Shown piece by piece: positions 43,703 through 53,589 of a DNA stretch of 64,000 bases (its first letter is position 1; each line of letters begins with the position of its first letter). The DNA lies in assembly GCA_040772685.1 (NCBI GenBank), contig JAXGXQ010000003.1, positions 62,001-126,000 of the forward strand, read 5' to 3'. The translations under genes and the position numbers were made by a program. Source of the DNA: JAXGXQ01 sp040772685. GTDB taxonomy: Bacteria > Bacillota > Clostridia > Saccharofermentanales > UBA5734. The notes beneath the pieces are model-generated. The model saw only the letters and a list, made by a program, of their open reading frames with translations, searched no databases and was not told the DNA's origin.

Positions 43703-44530
43703 ATGAGCGTCATTGAAATTCGCGACATCAGTAAGTCCTACAATGGTACGGATGAAGTTATTACTAAGCTTAACCTTGAGATTGCGCAAGGTGAATTTGT
43801 AATGCTGGTGGGAGCCTCAGGCTGCGGTAAAACCACGCTTTTGAAAATGATCAACAAGCTGATTGAGCCATCTTCTGGCTCGATTTTTGTTGGCGGCAAG
43901 GACATTAATGACTGGAATACAATCTTGCTTCGACGCGGTATTGGCTACGTTATCCAGCAAATAGGCCTCTTTCCCCATATGACGATTGAAAAAAACATTA
44001 ATTATGTTCTGACCATTCAAAAAACCGATTCAATAACCAGGCAGAGGCGTGCCAAAGAGCTGATTGAGCTGGTTGGACTATCTGAGGACTATTTAATGAG
44101 ATACCCGCGGGAATTAAGCGGTGGCCAGAATCAGCGGATTGGTGTTGCCCGTGCACTGGCTGCTGATCCGGAAATAATTCTTATGGACGAACCTTTTGGA
44201 TCTGTGGACGAAATTTCCCGGCGAAAGTTACAGGATGAGTTGAAAGATATCCATAAAAGGCTTGGCAAGACAATAATTTTTGTCACGCATGATATTCAGG
44301 AAGCTTTAAGATTGGGTACCAGAGTCATTTTAATGAAAGATGGCAAGATCGAGCAGGATGGTTCGCCGCAGGATCTGATTTTTAAGCCCCGGACGGAATA
44401 TGTGAAAAACTTTTTTGGTGTCAAAGGCTTTCAGGCGACTCTAGATGAAACGGCGGTCACAGAAGCTTATGAAAAAATATTGAGCGGCGAAATTGAAATA
44501 GCAGAACTATACGAACGGTTCAACTTATAG
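43703..44530 (+). CDS. Osmoprotectant-type ABC transporter ATPase
   Basis: Walker A LVGASGCGKTTLLKMINKL, signature LSGGQNQRIGVARALA, Walker B IILMDEPFGSVDEISR and the switch His in VTHDIQEA. The close fit to OpuCA/ProV ends before the CBS domains that sense ionic strength in many relatives; this protein has only a short tail. I choose ATG 43703, one base after the stop of the binding protein gene. Without CBS domains, osmotic gating may differ or be absent. Confidence 0.9.
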   Translation: MSVIEIRDISKSYNGTDEVITKLNLEIAQGEFVMLVGASGCGKTTLLKMINKLIEPSSGSIFVGGKDINDWNTILLRRGIGYVIQQIGLFPHMTIEKNINYVLTIQKTDSITRQRRAKELIELVGLSEDYLMRYPRELSGGQNQRIGVARALAADPEIILMDEPFGSVDEISRRKLQDELKDIHKRLGKTIIFVTHDIQEALRLGTRVILMKDGKIEQDGSPQDLIFKPRTEYVKNFFGVKGFQATLDETAVTEAYEKILSGEIEIAELYERFNL

Positions 44531-44584
44531 AATTTTCTGGTTTAACGAAGAGCTTCAATCGGGAAGACAAAAGTGAGGTATGGA

Positions 44585-45934
44585 ATGGAAAAAACATTTG
44601 ATCTGATTGTGATTGGAACAGGCGTGGCTAGTGGACCTTCCCTGCATAAATGCCGAAAAGCGGACTGGAGTGTTGCAGTTGTCGATTACATGCAATTTGG
44701 TGGAACATGCGCCTTGCGTGGCTGCGACATGAAGAAGGTTTTGTTTGGCGCAGCGGAGTTATTTGATTGGAACCAGCGGATGCATGGCAAGGGATTGGCC
44801 GGCGAAACCAAAATATACTGGCCGGATCTTATGCGATTCAAACGGAGTTTTATTGAAGGCTATTCCGAAAAAGTGGAAAAGGGCTTGCTTGAATCAGGGG
44901 TCGAAACATTTCATGGAACAGCGGAATTTATCGCAGAGGACCGTATTCAGGTTGGTGATCACATCTTGACCGGCCGCCATTTTCTAGTTGCGACCGGAGC
45001 CAGACCCACCACACTTCACATTAAGGGATTGGAACATTTAACTTACAGTGACCAGTTTCTCGAGCTGGATGACTTGCCGGAACGGATTGTATTCATTGGC
45101 GGCGGGCATGTTTCCTTTGAATTTGCCCATATTGCAGCCAGAGTAGGCTCGAAGGTACATGTCGTTGACAGGAACCCACGTCCTTTGACAGGTTTTGATC
45201 CTGACATAGTTGATCAATTAATGGAACATTCGAGAGACATCGGAATTAATTGTCACCTTGCATCAGAAGCTGTTGGGATTGAAAAGCATGAGGACCACCT
45301 TGTATTCACCGGCAAAAACAATAGTGAACAGTTCCAAATCGACGCTGATCTCGTCGTGCATGGCGCCGGGCGGATACCGAATCTGGAAGTTCTCAACCTA
45401 GGTCAGGCTAATATTAAGTGGAGTGATAAAGGTATCTTGGTCAATGACTACCTGCAGAGCATTAGCAATCCGCGGATATATTCGGCAGGAGACGTAGCTG
45501 CGACCATCGGGCTGCCGATTACGCCAACTGCTGGCATGGAAGGAAGAGTTGCGGCGGAAAACTTGCTGAAAGGGAACCAAGTGAAGCCTGACTACCGGGT
45601 AATGACAACAGTTTTATTCACTCTTCCCAAGATAGCTTCGGTTGGTTTGTCGGAGCAGGCAGCTCGCGAGCTAAACAAAGATGTTGACGTCAAGCTAGTG
45701 GATATGTCCGGTTGGTACACATATAAACGGACAAACGAATGTTGCTCCACAGCCAAGATCATTATCGACAAGTCGAACCAGACAATTCTGGGCGCTCATC
45801 TAATCAGCAACGAAGCTGATGAACTGATCAATCACTTTGCATCTGCAATTCAGTATAATGCAAAACTAAATGAAATCGGCCGGGTTAAGTACGGTTACCC
45901 CAGCACCGCATCCGACGTAGAATATTTGGTTTAG
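44585..45934 (+). CDS. FAD/NAD(P) disulfide reductase-like enzyme, atypical active site
   Basis: Class I pyridine nucleotide-disulfide reductase fold: FAD motif LIVIGTGVASGPSLHKC, redox pair FGGTCALRGCDMKK (Cys-x4-Cys), NAD(P) motif VFIGGGHVSFEFAHIA and second FAD motif RIYSAGDVAAT. In glutathione and lipoamide reductases the C-terminus carries a His-Glu pair (HPT..E); here the same place reads GYPSTASDVEYL, so Tyr and Asp stand instead. Mercuric reductases also lack this His. The substrate is unknown. I choose ATG 44585 (GAGG upstream). It is followed by a strong terminator, possibly closing the transporter operon. Confidence 0.85.
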   Translation: MEKTFDLIVIGTGVASGPSLHKCRKADWSVAVVDYMQFGGTCALRGCDMKKVLFGAAELFDWNQRMHGKGLAGETKIYWPDLMRFKRSFIEGYSEKVEKGLLESGVETFHGTAEFIAEDRIQVGDHILTGRHFLVATGARPTTLHIKGLEHLTYSDQFLELDDLPERIVFIGGGHVSFEFAHIAARVGSKVHVVDRNPRPLTGFDPDIVDQLMEHSRDIGINCHLASEAVGIEKHEDHLVFTGKNNSEQFQIDADLVVHGAGRIPNLEVLNLGQANIKWSDKGILVNDYLQSISNPRIYSAGDVAATIGLPITPTAGMEGRVAAENLLKGNQVKPDYRVMTTVLFTLPKIASVGLSEQAARELNKDVDVKLVDMSGWYTYKRTNECCSTAKIIIDKSNQTILGAHLISNEADELINHFASAIQYNAKLNEIGRVKYGYPSTASDVEYLV

Positions 45935-45970
45935 TATCTTTACACAAATTATTCAAGCTTCAAGCTTAGC

Positions 45971-45999
45971 AAAAGGCTCCCTCGCGGGAGCCTTTTTTA
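45971..45999 (+). terminator. Intrinsic terminator
   Basis: Perfect 11-bp stem AAAAGGCTCCC / GGGAGCCTTTT with TCGC loop and T-run, after the disulfide reductase and before the convergent hppA. Confidence 0.9.
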
Positions 46000-46041
46000 G
46001 AAATCCTTATAAATTGTGTTTACTAATTTCGATCCATCACT

Positions 46042-48081
46042 TCAGCTAATCAGTGAGAAAGCCATAAACAGGCCGGCTGAGAGGGAAGCGACCAGGGAAA
46101 CGACGGTGATTTGGGTGTTGATGGAGGGGCCGGCGGTATCTTTGAAAGGATCGCCGACTGTGTCACCAATGACACCTGCTTTGTGGGCTTCTGAGCCCTT
46201 GCCGCCGAAGTTGCCTGCTTCAATGTACTTCTTGCCATTATCCCACATGCCGCCTGAGTTGGACATCAGGAGGGCCAGCATGAGACCGGAAATAATGTTA
46301 CCTGTGAGGAAGCCGGCGATGGCAGCAACGCCACCAATAAAGCCGACAGCCAAAGTAGCCAGAATTGCCATGAGACCAGCCGGAATCAGTTCTTTGATCG
46401 CGCCGACTGTTGCGATGTCGATACATTTTTCATAATCAGGCCGTACGCCTTCCTTACCTTCGCGTAAACCGGGAATCTCGTCGAACTGACGATGGATTTC
46501 AGCGACCATACGTTGAGCATTGCGGTCAACACCCAGCATCAGCATGGCAGAGAAAACAGCGGGAATAGCCGCTCCAACCAGTAACCCGAAGAAGATCAGT
46601 GGATTCATGATATCGAATACCAGTTCTTTGCCTGCAGCCAACAGGATTTCCTGATAAGCAGCGAGGAGCGCAATCACTGTGAGGCCAGCAGCGCCGATAG
46701 CAAAGCCTTTGGTAATAGCTTTGGCAGTATTGCCGGCGGAGTCAAGCGTGTCGGTAATTTCAACAATATCATCGCCCAGGTTGCCCATTTCCGCTAAGCC
46801 GCGGGCATTATCGACGATCGGTCCATATGCGTCATTGGAAATGATCATGCCTACAACCGACAGCATGCCTATAGCCGAGAGCGCGATACCGAGCAGAGGA
46901 GCTTGTCCGCCAAGCGGTTCACAGATTTTGTAAGCAGCTAAGGCAGCACCGCCAATACCTACCAGCGGCGGTAAAACGCTCAGCAGACCATAGGAGAAAC
47001 CGCTGATAATCGTAAACGCCGGGCCGGTAGCTGAAGCTTTGGCAACCAGTTGAACCGGTTTACCTTCATCAGAGGTAAAGATTTCGGAAGTGAAGCCGAT
47101 GATCACGCCTGCAAGCATGCCAACGAAGGCAGCCAGCCAGTAACGGAATTCAAATTTGAAAATTAAGGTTGCGGCAAGAGTCAGAGCCGCAAAAATGATA
47201 TTAGTTACGTATGTACCGGTGTTAAGTGCCCGTCCGGGATTGCCATGAGCGCCAACACGTGCCAGCAGTACACCGATAATAGAAGCTAGCAAACCAAGCC
47301 CGCCGAAAGCGAAGACGATGTCAACCTGGCCAAGCGGCGCCGCAAGTACGATGGCGGCAGCGATGGCGGCGATATTGGAGTCGAAGAGGTCAGCGCCCAT
47401 GCCGGCTACGTCACCGACGTTGTCACCTACGTTGTCAGCGATAACGGCAGGATTGCGCGGGTCATCCTCCGGAATCCCCAGTTCAACTTTACCTGTCAGG
47501 TCGGCGCTGATGTCAGCCGTTTTAGTGAAGATACCGCCGCCGGCTTTGGCAAACAAAGCCAGGGAGCTTGCACCGAAGCTGAAGGCCAGAACGATTGTTT
47601 CATGCTGCGTAAGAATGTAGAGAATGCTGGCACCTGCCAGGCTGGTGCCGACAACGGCCATCCCCATAACAGCGCCGCCGCGGAAAGCCGCCATGAACGC
47701 GGGTGCCAAACCTTTTTTTGCAGCAGAAGCAGATTTGACATTGGCGATAGTCGCAATGCTCATGCCAACTTTACCGGCCAGGCCGGAAAGCACGGAGCCC
47801 AGGATATAGGCCAGGGCCATATAAATGTTTTCCAGCGAAAAGTCCTGCCAGATTGGCTTCGGGTAGAACAGGAAGATGAGCACTGCCACTACAGCTACAA
47901 AGCGCGTCAGCACTTTGTATTCAGTGCGCAGAAAGGTGTTGGCGCCATCACGGATTAGTATTCCGATACTGGCGATGTTGCCTTCGGCCGTCTCCAGGCT
48001 GTTCACCCACTTATAAAAATAAGCGGCGACGCCAAAGGCGACGAGGGAAACGACGATTGCGAAGATTGGCCACCATTGCAT
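46042..48081 (-). CDS. hppA: Membrane-bound proton-translocating pyrophosphatase
   Basis: Pumps ions across the membrane at the cost of pyrophosphate. About sixteen helices; the substrate site shows the acidic motif DNVGDNVGDVAGMGADLFDS and GDTVGDPFKDTAGPSIN. The site that decides potassium need reads GNTAKAITKGFAIG: Lys and Thr stand where potassium-dependent enzymes have Ala and Gly/Ala, so a potassium-independent, proton-pumping enzyme is predicted. 679 residues is normal. It follows pyrG on the same strand across 223 bases containing two palindromes, so it may have its own promoter. Confidence 0.95.
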   Translation of the reverse strand: MQWWPIFAIVVSLVAFGVAAYFYKWVNSLETAEGNIASIGILIRDGANTFLRTEYKVLTRFVAVVAVLIFLFYPKPIWQDFSLENIYMALAYILGSVLSGLAGKVGMSIATIANVKSASAAKKGLAPAFMAAFRGGAVMGMAVVGTSLAGASILYILTQHETIVLAFSFGASSLALFAKAGGGIFTKTADISADLTGKVELGIPEDDPRNPAVIADNVGDNVGDVAGMGADLFDSNIAAIAAAIVLAAPLGQVDIVFAFGGLGLLASIIGVLLARVGAHGNPGRALNTGTYVTNIIFAALTLAATLIFKFEFRYWLAAFVGMLAGVIIGFTSEIFTSDEGKPVQLVAKASATGPAFTIISGFSYGLLSVLPPLVGIGGAALAAYKICEPLGGQAPLLGIALSAIGMLSVVGMIISNDAYGPIVDNARGLAEMGNLGDDIVEITDTLDSAGNTAKAITKGFAIGAAGLTVIALLAAYQEILLAAGKELVFDIMNPLIFFGLLVGAAIPAVFSAMLMLGVDRNAQRMVAEIHRQFDEIPGLREGKEGVRPDYEKCIDIATVGAIKELIPAGLMAILATLAVGFIGGVAAIAGFLTGNIISGLMLALLMSNSGGMWDNGKKYIEAGNFGGKGSEAHKAGVIGDTVGDPFKDTAGPSINTQITVVSLVASLSAGLFMAFSLIS

Positions 48082-48219
48082 AATGAATCCTTCTTTCCGA
48101 TATATATTATTGCCACGTATGACGTAGAACCGGAATTAATAGACCATCTGACATTTTAAAACAGTTTCTTGTGCAAAACTGCGTGTGAATTTCTTGCTAT
48201 CGTTTTTTCAAATTACAGA

Positions 48220-48250
48220 CAAACCGGTTTGCAGTTTTTGCCTATAGGCA
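48220..48250. promoter_or_regulatory. Two adjacent 12-bp palindromes upstream of hppA
   Basis: CAAACCGGTTTG (48220-48231) and TGCCTATAGGCA (48239-48250) are both perfect and 7 bases apart. They lie between the pyrG stop and the hppA start; they could be operators. No T-run follows on the minus strand. Confidence 0.45.
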
Positions 48251-48304
48251 GTTCATGAAAATTTTACAATTTGATGGGATATTAACACAAATCAGTAAAA
48301 TTTT

Positions 48305-49900
48305 CTATGTGGTTGCTCTTTGCAAAGCAGCCTGAATAAAGCCAATAAACAAAGGGTGCGCTCTGTTGGGGCGCGACTTAAATTCAGGATGAAACTGGCA
48401 GCCTACAAACCAAGGGTGGTCCAGCAGCTCGATCATTTCAACAATCAGATTATCAGGTGAGCGGCCACTGATTAGAACTCCGTTCTTGGTCATGTCGTCG
48501 CGGTAATCATTGTTGACTTCATAACGGTGACGATGGCGCTCATGGATTAAGTCGGATTTATAAACAGAGTATGCTTTTGAGCTTTCGTCCAGCTCACAGG
48601 GATACTGACCCAGCCGCATTGTGCCGCCCAGCTGCGTGATGTTTTTTTGTGAGTGCATAAGATCTATAACTGGATGGGTACTTAACGGATCGAATTCCGT
48701 GCTGTTGGCATCTGCGTAACCAAGCACATTACGCGCGAATTCGATAATCGCTATCTGCATGCCCAGGCAGATACCAAAATAAGGTATTTTGTTTTCGCGG
48801 GCGTATCTGGCAGCAGCAATTTTGCCCTCGGTACCGCGTTCGCCAAAACCACCAGGCACCAGAATGCCATCTACATCTGCCAGCATATCCCGGCAATGGG
48901 CAGCAGTTAGTTCGTCAGCGTCAACCCAACGGATCTCAACCGCTGTGCGGAAGGGAGCGCCGCCATGAACCAGCGATTCGACAATACTCAAGTAAGAATC
49001 GCGCAGAGCCGCATACTTGCCAACGAGGGCAATTGTGATTTGATGTTTGGTATGCGTGAGCGATTCCACCATTGCTTTCCATTCGGCCAGGTCAGGCACA
49101 CAGGATTCGTAACCGAAACGCTGGCAAACAATGTCTCCCAATCCCTGGCGTTCAAGCTCCAACGGCACAGCATACAACAATGGCAGATCGAGATTTTCAA
49201 TGACGCATTCGCGCGGTACATTGCAAAACAAGGCAATTTTTGCGCGCAGCTCTTCACTGACAGGCATTTCTGAGCGACATACTATAATATCCGGTTGAAT
49301 ACCCTGCGATAACAGTTCTTTGACGCTGTGTTGCGTAGGTTTGGTTTTTTGTTCCTGCGAAGCTGAAAGGTATGGCAGCAGTGTCACATGAATAAATAAG
49401 CAATTCTCGCGGCCGACATCGATCGCAAACTGGCGGCAGGCTTCAATAAAGGGCAGGCCTTCAATATCACCAATAGTGCCGCCGATTTCGATAATGGCTA
49501 CATCATAACCTTCTTTATCGACGCGGATTCTATCTTTGATTTCATTAGTAATATGAGGAATAACCTGAACAGTACCACCCTGGTAGAAACCCTGACGTTC
49601 CTTTTGAATTACCGACCAGTAAATCCGGCCTGAGGTAATATTACTGTTCTGAGAAAGGTTTTCGTCAATAAATCTTTCGTAATGACCAATGTCAAGGTCG
49701 GTTTCAGCACCGTCGTCGGTAACGAAAATCTCGCCATGTTGAATCGGGTTCATCATACCGGGATCAAAGTTTAAATAGGGATCGAGCTTTTGCATTGTCA
49801 CCCTAATACCACGGGCTTTCAGCAGGCGTCCCAATGATGCCGCGGTGATGCCTTTGCCTAGCCCTGAAACAACACCGCCTGTAACAAAAATCCATTTCAT
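48305..49900 (-). CDS. pyrG: CTP synthase
   Basis: Makes CTP from UTP with glutamine. Synthetase domain: FVTGGVVSGLGKGITAASLG, KLDPYLNFDPGMMNP, EIGGTIGDIEGLPF. Glutaminase domain: nucleophile Cys in FGICLGMQIAI and His-Glu in CQFHPEFKSRP. 531 residues, full length. Last of the closely packed run murT, gatD, purA, guaA, pyrG. Confidence 0.97.
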   Translation of the reverse strand: MKWIFVTGGVVSGLGKGITAASLGRLLKARGIRVTMQKLDPYLNFDPGMMNPIQHGEIFVTDDGAETDLDIGHYERFIDENLSQNSNITSGRIYWSVIQKERQGFYQGGTVQVIPHITNEIKDRIRVDKEGYDVAIIEIGGTIGDIEGLPFIEACRQFAIDVGRENCLFIHVTLLPYLSASQEQKTKPTQHSVKELLSQGIQPDIIVCRSEMPVSEELRAKIALFCNVPRECVIENLDLPLLYAVPLELERQGLGDIVCQRFGYESCVPDLAEWKAMVESLTHTKHQITIALVGKYAALRDSYLSIVESLVHGGAPFRTAVEIRWVDADELTAAHCRDMLADVDGILVPGGFGERGTEGKIAAARYARENKIPYFGICLGMQIAIIEFARNVLGYADANSTEFDPLSTHPVIDLMHSQKNITQLGGTMRLGQYPCELDESSKAYSVYKSDLIHERHRHRYEVNNDYRDDMTKNGVLISGRSPDNLIVEMIELLDHPWFVGCQFHPEFKSRPNRAHPLFIGFIQAALQRATT

Positions 49901-49957
49901 CTCAAAAATACCGTTCCCTTTTTTTCTTAACGCGATCCTCTGGCTGGAATAACCGTA

Positions 49958-51493
49958 TTATTCCCACTCAATTGTCGCAGGCGGTTTGCTGGTGATGTCG
50001 TATACTACTCTGTTAACCTGCTTGACTTCATTGGTTATCCGGCTGGAGATCCGGCTAAGCAGATCATATGGAATGCGGGCCCAATCAGCAGTCATGAAGT
50101 CGGTAGTTGTCACAGCGCGAAGAGCGATCGCATAATCATAGGTCCGGTTATCACCCGTAACACCAACTGTGCGAATATCCGGCAGCACAGCGAAATACTG
50201 ATCGATATCGCGATCAAGCCCGGCGGCAGCGATTTCTTCACGGAAAATGGCATCAACAGAACGCAAAATTTCCAGTTTTTCTTCGGTTACCTCGCCCAGA
50301 ATCCGGACAGCAAGACCGGGACCGGGGAAAGGCTGACGAAAAACAAGGTAGTCTGGCATACCCATTTCCTGACCGGCGCGCCGCACTTCGTCTTTAAACA
50401 AGTGGCGCAGCGGTTCAATAATCGCCTCAAATTCAATATTTTCCGGCAACCCGCCCACATTGTGGTGGCTTTTGATCGCTGTTGAATCAGGACTGCCGCT
50501 TTCAATGACGTCGGGATAAATAGTGCCCTGCACCAAGAAGTTAACATTGCCGATTTTTTCAGCTTCTTCTTCAAAAACACGGATAAATTCTTCGCCAATG
50601 ATTTTACGCTTTGCTTCACTGTCACTAACACCGCTGAGCCGTTCAAGAAACCGTTCGCGTGCATCTACCCGAATCAGATTCATGTCAAAACGATTGCGGA
50701 AAACCTGTTCGACCTGGTCTCCTTCTTCCTTGCGCAGCAGCCCGTGATCGACAAAAACACAGGTCAGCTGATGACCAATCGCGTTATGCACTAAAAGTGC
50801 AGCAACTGAGGAATCAACCCCGCCGGACATGGCACATAGAACCTTGCGGTCGCCAATAAGCTTTTGCAGTTTATCAATACTGTCTGTAACAAAGGTAGAC
50901 ATCTGCCAGTCACCTACGCAACCACAAACATCGAACAAAAAGTTGCTCAGCATCGCAATGCCGTCAGGAGTATGTTGCACTTCTGGGTGGAACTGAACTC
51001 CATAAAAATCACGCTCCTTATCCGCAATTGCGGCTATCGGGCAGGTAGATGTTGCCGCAGCGGCACTGAAATTTGGCGGCAGCTTTGTAATCTCATCATT
51101 GTGACTCATCCAGCACGTGGTTTGGGGTTCAACTGAATTAAAAATTGCGAAATCCGGGTTTAACTGCAGATCTACCCTGCCGGATTCCGGCGTGGCTGCG
51201 GTATTGACACAGCCGCCGAGTTGTCGCGCCATCAACTGCGCGCCGTAACAAATCCCCAGGATCGGAATACCCAGCTGGTAAATTTCCGGGTCACATTCAG
51301 GTGCATTTTCCGCATTTACACTGCCGGGACCGCCAGTTAAAACAATTCCGCGATAGCCGCGGGAGCGGATGTCTTCAATCGGCGCCGTATACGGCAATAT
51401 TTCGCAGTAAACTTGAAGATCACGAATACGGCGGGCTACCAGCTGGTTGTACTGGCTGCCGAAGTCTAGTACTAATATAGTTTCGTGTTGCAT
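49958..51493 (-). CDS. guaA: GMP synthase (glutamine-hydrolysing)
   Basis: Converts XMP to GMP. Class I glutaminase with GICYGAQLMARQLGG and His in VQFHPEVQHT, then the ATP-pyrophosphatase loop CAMSGGVDSSVAALLVH and the dimerisation end (YDITSKPPATIEWE). 511 residues, full length. The ATG is preceded by AGGAGGG. It follows purA by 15 bases, so both branches of IMP conversion lie side by side. Confidence 0.97.
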   Translation of the reverse strand: MQHETILVLDFGSQYNQLVARRIRDLQVYCEILPYTAPIEDIRSRGYRGIVLTGGPGSVNAENAPECDPEIYQLGIPILGICYGAQLMARQLGGCVNTAATPESGRVDLQLNPDFAIFNSVEPQTTCWMSHNDEITKLPPNFSAAAATSTCPIAAIADKERDFYGVQFHPEVQHTPDGIAMLSNFLFDVCGCVGDWQMSTFVTDSIDKLQKLIGDRKVLCAMSGGVDSSVAALLVHNAIGHQLTCVFVDHGLLRKEEGDQVEQVFRNRFDMNLIRVDARERFLERLSGVSDSEAKRKIIGEEFIRVFEEEAEKIGNVNFLVQGTIYPDVIESGSPDSTAIKSHHNVGGLPENIEFEAIIEPLRHLFKDEVRRAGQEMGMPDYLVFRQPFPGPGLAVRILGEVTEEKLEILRSVDAIFREEIAAAGLDRDIDQYFAVLPDIRTVGVTGDNRTYDYAIALRAVTTTDFMTADWARIPYDLLSRISSRITNEVKQVNRVVYDITSKPPATIEWE

Positions 51494-51508
51494 GTTAGGC
51501 CCTCCTAG

Positions 51509-52795
51509 TTAAATCGGGTGCGACAGATGAATAATCTCCTCACGGCGCGGTCCAGTTGAAACCAGGCTGACAGGCACACCGATAGCCTTTTGGATAAAAC
51601 GGACGTAATCCTGCGCGGCTGCAGGCAGTTCGTCGAAATCGGTCACTCCCCGGATATTGGTGCGGAAGCCGGGCAGTTTTTCAATAATCGGCTTGGCTCT
51701 GTTCAGTTCAACTGGAGGCGGAAAGTGTTCCACCCTTTTGCCGTCTATTTCATAAGCTACACAAACAGGAATTTCTTCAAGATAAGAAAGCACATCAAGT
51801 GCGGTCAGAGCCACAGAAGTAGCTCCCTGTATACGGCAGCCGTAGCGCGTTGCCACAACGTCAAACCAGCCCATACGGCGCGGGCGGCCTGTCGTGGCGC
51901 CATATTCACCGGCATCTCCGCCCAGACGGCGAAGGGTGTCAGCCTCTTCTCCAAAAATTTCGCTGACAAAAGCACCGGCGCCGACAGCGCTGGAGTAAGC
52001 TTTGGTGACAGCGATTATTTCCTGGATTTCGTAAGGTGGAATCCCCGCTCCAACACAGCCGTAGCCGGCAAGAGTCGAGGATGAAGTAGTAAAGGGATAA
52101 ATTCCAAAATCAGGATCCTTCAGCGCCCCAAGCTGTCCTTCCAGCAGAATTTTTTTGCCAGTGCGCAGTGCCTCATGCAAATACGCAGATGTATCGGTTA
52201 TATATGGACGGATGAACTCGCGCCACTCCTGCAGCTGCGTCATTGTCTCTTCCAGGTTGATTGGCTCTTTGCCATAAAGGTGTTTAATCAGGATGTTCTT
52301 AACTTCAAGAACACCTTTAAGCCGCTCGCGCAAATCAGATTCAGCGAAAAGCTCAGATACTTGAAACCCGGTTTTAGCATATTTGTCGGAATAAAACGGC
52401 GCGATGCCCGACTTTGTCGAACCAAAAGCCTTGCCACTGAGACGTTCTTCTTCATATTGATCCAGCAGTATGTGATAAGGCATAACCATTTGCGTGCGAT
52501 CCGATATTAAGAGTCGCGGCGCAGGTACGCCATCGGCCATGACTTTATCAATTTCAGCGCGCAGTGAGGGTATGCTTAGCGCGACGCCATTGGCGATGAT
52601 ATTTGTTGTCTGGCTGTTGAAAATTCCGGAAGGAAGCTGGTGGAGCGCGAATTTGCCATAGTTGTTGATAATTGTGTGGCCGGCGTTGGCGCCGCCCTGG
52701 TAACGGATTACTACATCTGCCTGTTCGGCGAACATGTCTGTCAGTTTTCCCTTGCCTTCGTCACCCCAATTGGCTCCGACGATTGCCTTGACCAT
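51509..52795 (-). CDS. purA: Adenylosuccinate synthetase
   Basis: Joins IMP and aspartate, using GTP, towards AMP. The start MVKAIVGANWGDEGKGKLTD holds the P-loop and catalytic Asp; NAGHTIINNYGKFALHQLPS and the QLGALKDPDFGIYPFTTSSS-like segment (written here as seen) are typical. I choose ATG 52795 (AAAGGGGAACC upstream). The frame to 52855 overlaps the gatD end and is not supported. About 428 residues, full length. Confidence 0.96.
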   Translation of the reverse strand: MVKAIVGANWGDEGKGKLTDMFAEQADVVIRYQGGANAGHTIINNYGKFALHQLPSGIFNSQTTNIIANGVALSIPSLRAEIDKVMADGVPAPRLLISDRTQMVMPYHILLDQYEEERLSGKAFGSTKSGIAPFYSDKYAKTGFQVSELFAESDLRERLKGVLEVKNILIKHLYGKEPINLEETMTQLQEWREFIRPYITDTSAYLHEALRTGKKILLEGQLGALKDPDFGIYPFTTSSSTLAGYGCVGAGIPPYEIQEIIAVTKAYSSAVGAGAFVSEIFGEEADTLRRLGGDAGEYGATTGRPRRMGWFDVVATRYGCRIQGATSVALTALDVLSYLEEIPVCVAYEIDGKRVEHFPPPVELNRAKPIIEKLPGFRTNIRGVTDFDELPAAAQDYVRFIQKAIGVPVSLVSTGPRREEIIHLSHPI

Positions 52796-52808
52796 GTTGG
52801 TTCCCCTT

Positions 52809-53573
52809 TCAACCCAGTTGTTCCAGAGCGTTTCTGGCATTGTTTTCCAGTTCATCGTTCAGTGCCGGTAAATCGGTAAAATCCGGCTGTCGACGCCGCA
52901 GCATTGTGAGAATCAGGTAGTCGGTCATGGCCGGATTCTTGGGCAGGAAACTGCCGTGTGAATAGGTGCAGTAGACGTTCTTGAAGACAGCGCCTTCAGT
53001 TTTATCCTCACCGTTATTGCCGTGCCCTTTAACCACAGTAGCAAGCGGCTGAACGCCTGTTCCCAGGAATGTCCTGCCCGAATGGTTCTCAAAGCCATAA
53101 AGCCGCCCCGACAGCCCTTTTGCAGTCAGCATTTCTGATTCGTAAATCGTGTCTCCGATCAGTCTTTCCGGGCAGGCTTCGGTATGGTGATCCATAATAC
53201 CGAGACACTCGATTGTTTTATTTTCGTTGGTTTGGTAATACTGGCCCATCAGCTGGAAACCGCCGCAGATACACAAAAATACGCGTTCCTGCTCAACCGC
53301 CTCATGAATAGCTGATTTTTTTCCGCTGATCAGATCAGTATAAAGAATACTTTGTTCATAATCCTGGCCGCCGCCTATAAAAGTCAGGTCGTAACGCTCG
53401 GGGTTGTATTCCGTCCCTAAGCCGATTGGTTCAATAATGCTGTCGATTCCGCGCCAGGCCAGGCGTTTGTGCAAGGCAATCAGGTTACCGCGGTCACCAT
53501 ACAGATTAAGCAGGTCGGGATATAAATGGGCTATGCGAATCGGTTCGGCAGCGAACTGCTCAAGATTGTCCAT
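52809..53573 (-). CDS. gatD: Lipid II isoglutaminyl synthase, glutaminase subunit GatD
   Basis: Frees ammonia from glutamine for amidation of D-Glu in lipid II. CobB/CobQ-like fold: IAHLYPDLLNLYGDRGN, TFIGGGQDYEQ, nucleophile Cys103 in CICGGFQLMGQYY, and a catalytic His in TYSHGSFLPKNP. The partner MurT lies 16 bases upstream. The ATG follows GGAGGAG. Confidence 0.95.
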   Translation of the reverse strand: MDNLEQFAAEPIRIAHLYPDLLNLYGDRGNLIALHKRLAWRGIDSIIEPIGLGTEYNPERYDLTFIGGGQDYEQSILYTDLISGKKSAIHEAVEQERVFLCICGGFQLMGQYYQTNENKTIECLGIMDHHTEACPERLIGDTIYESEMLTAKGLSGRLYGFENHSGRTFLGTGVQPLATVVKGHGNNGEDKTEGAVFKNVYCTYSHGSFLPKNPAMTDYLILTMLRRRQPDFTDLPALNDELENNARNALEQLG

Positions 53574-53589
53574 ACGCTTCTCCTCCGCG

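Noticed and set aside
47318..47958. Plus-strand frames opposite hppA
   Set aside because: They are antisense shadows of a strongly conserved membrane pyrophosphatase.
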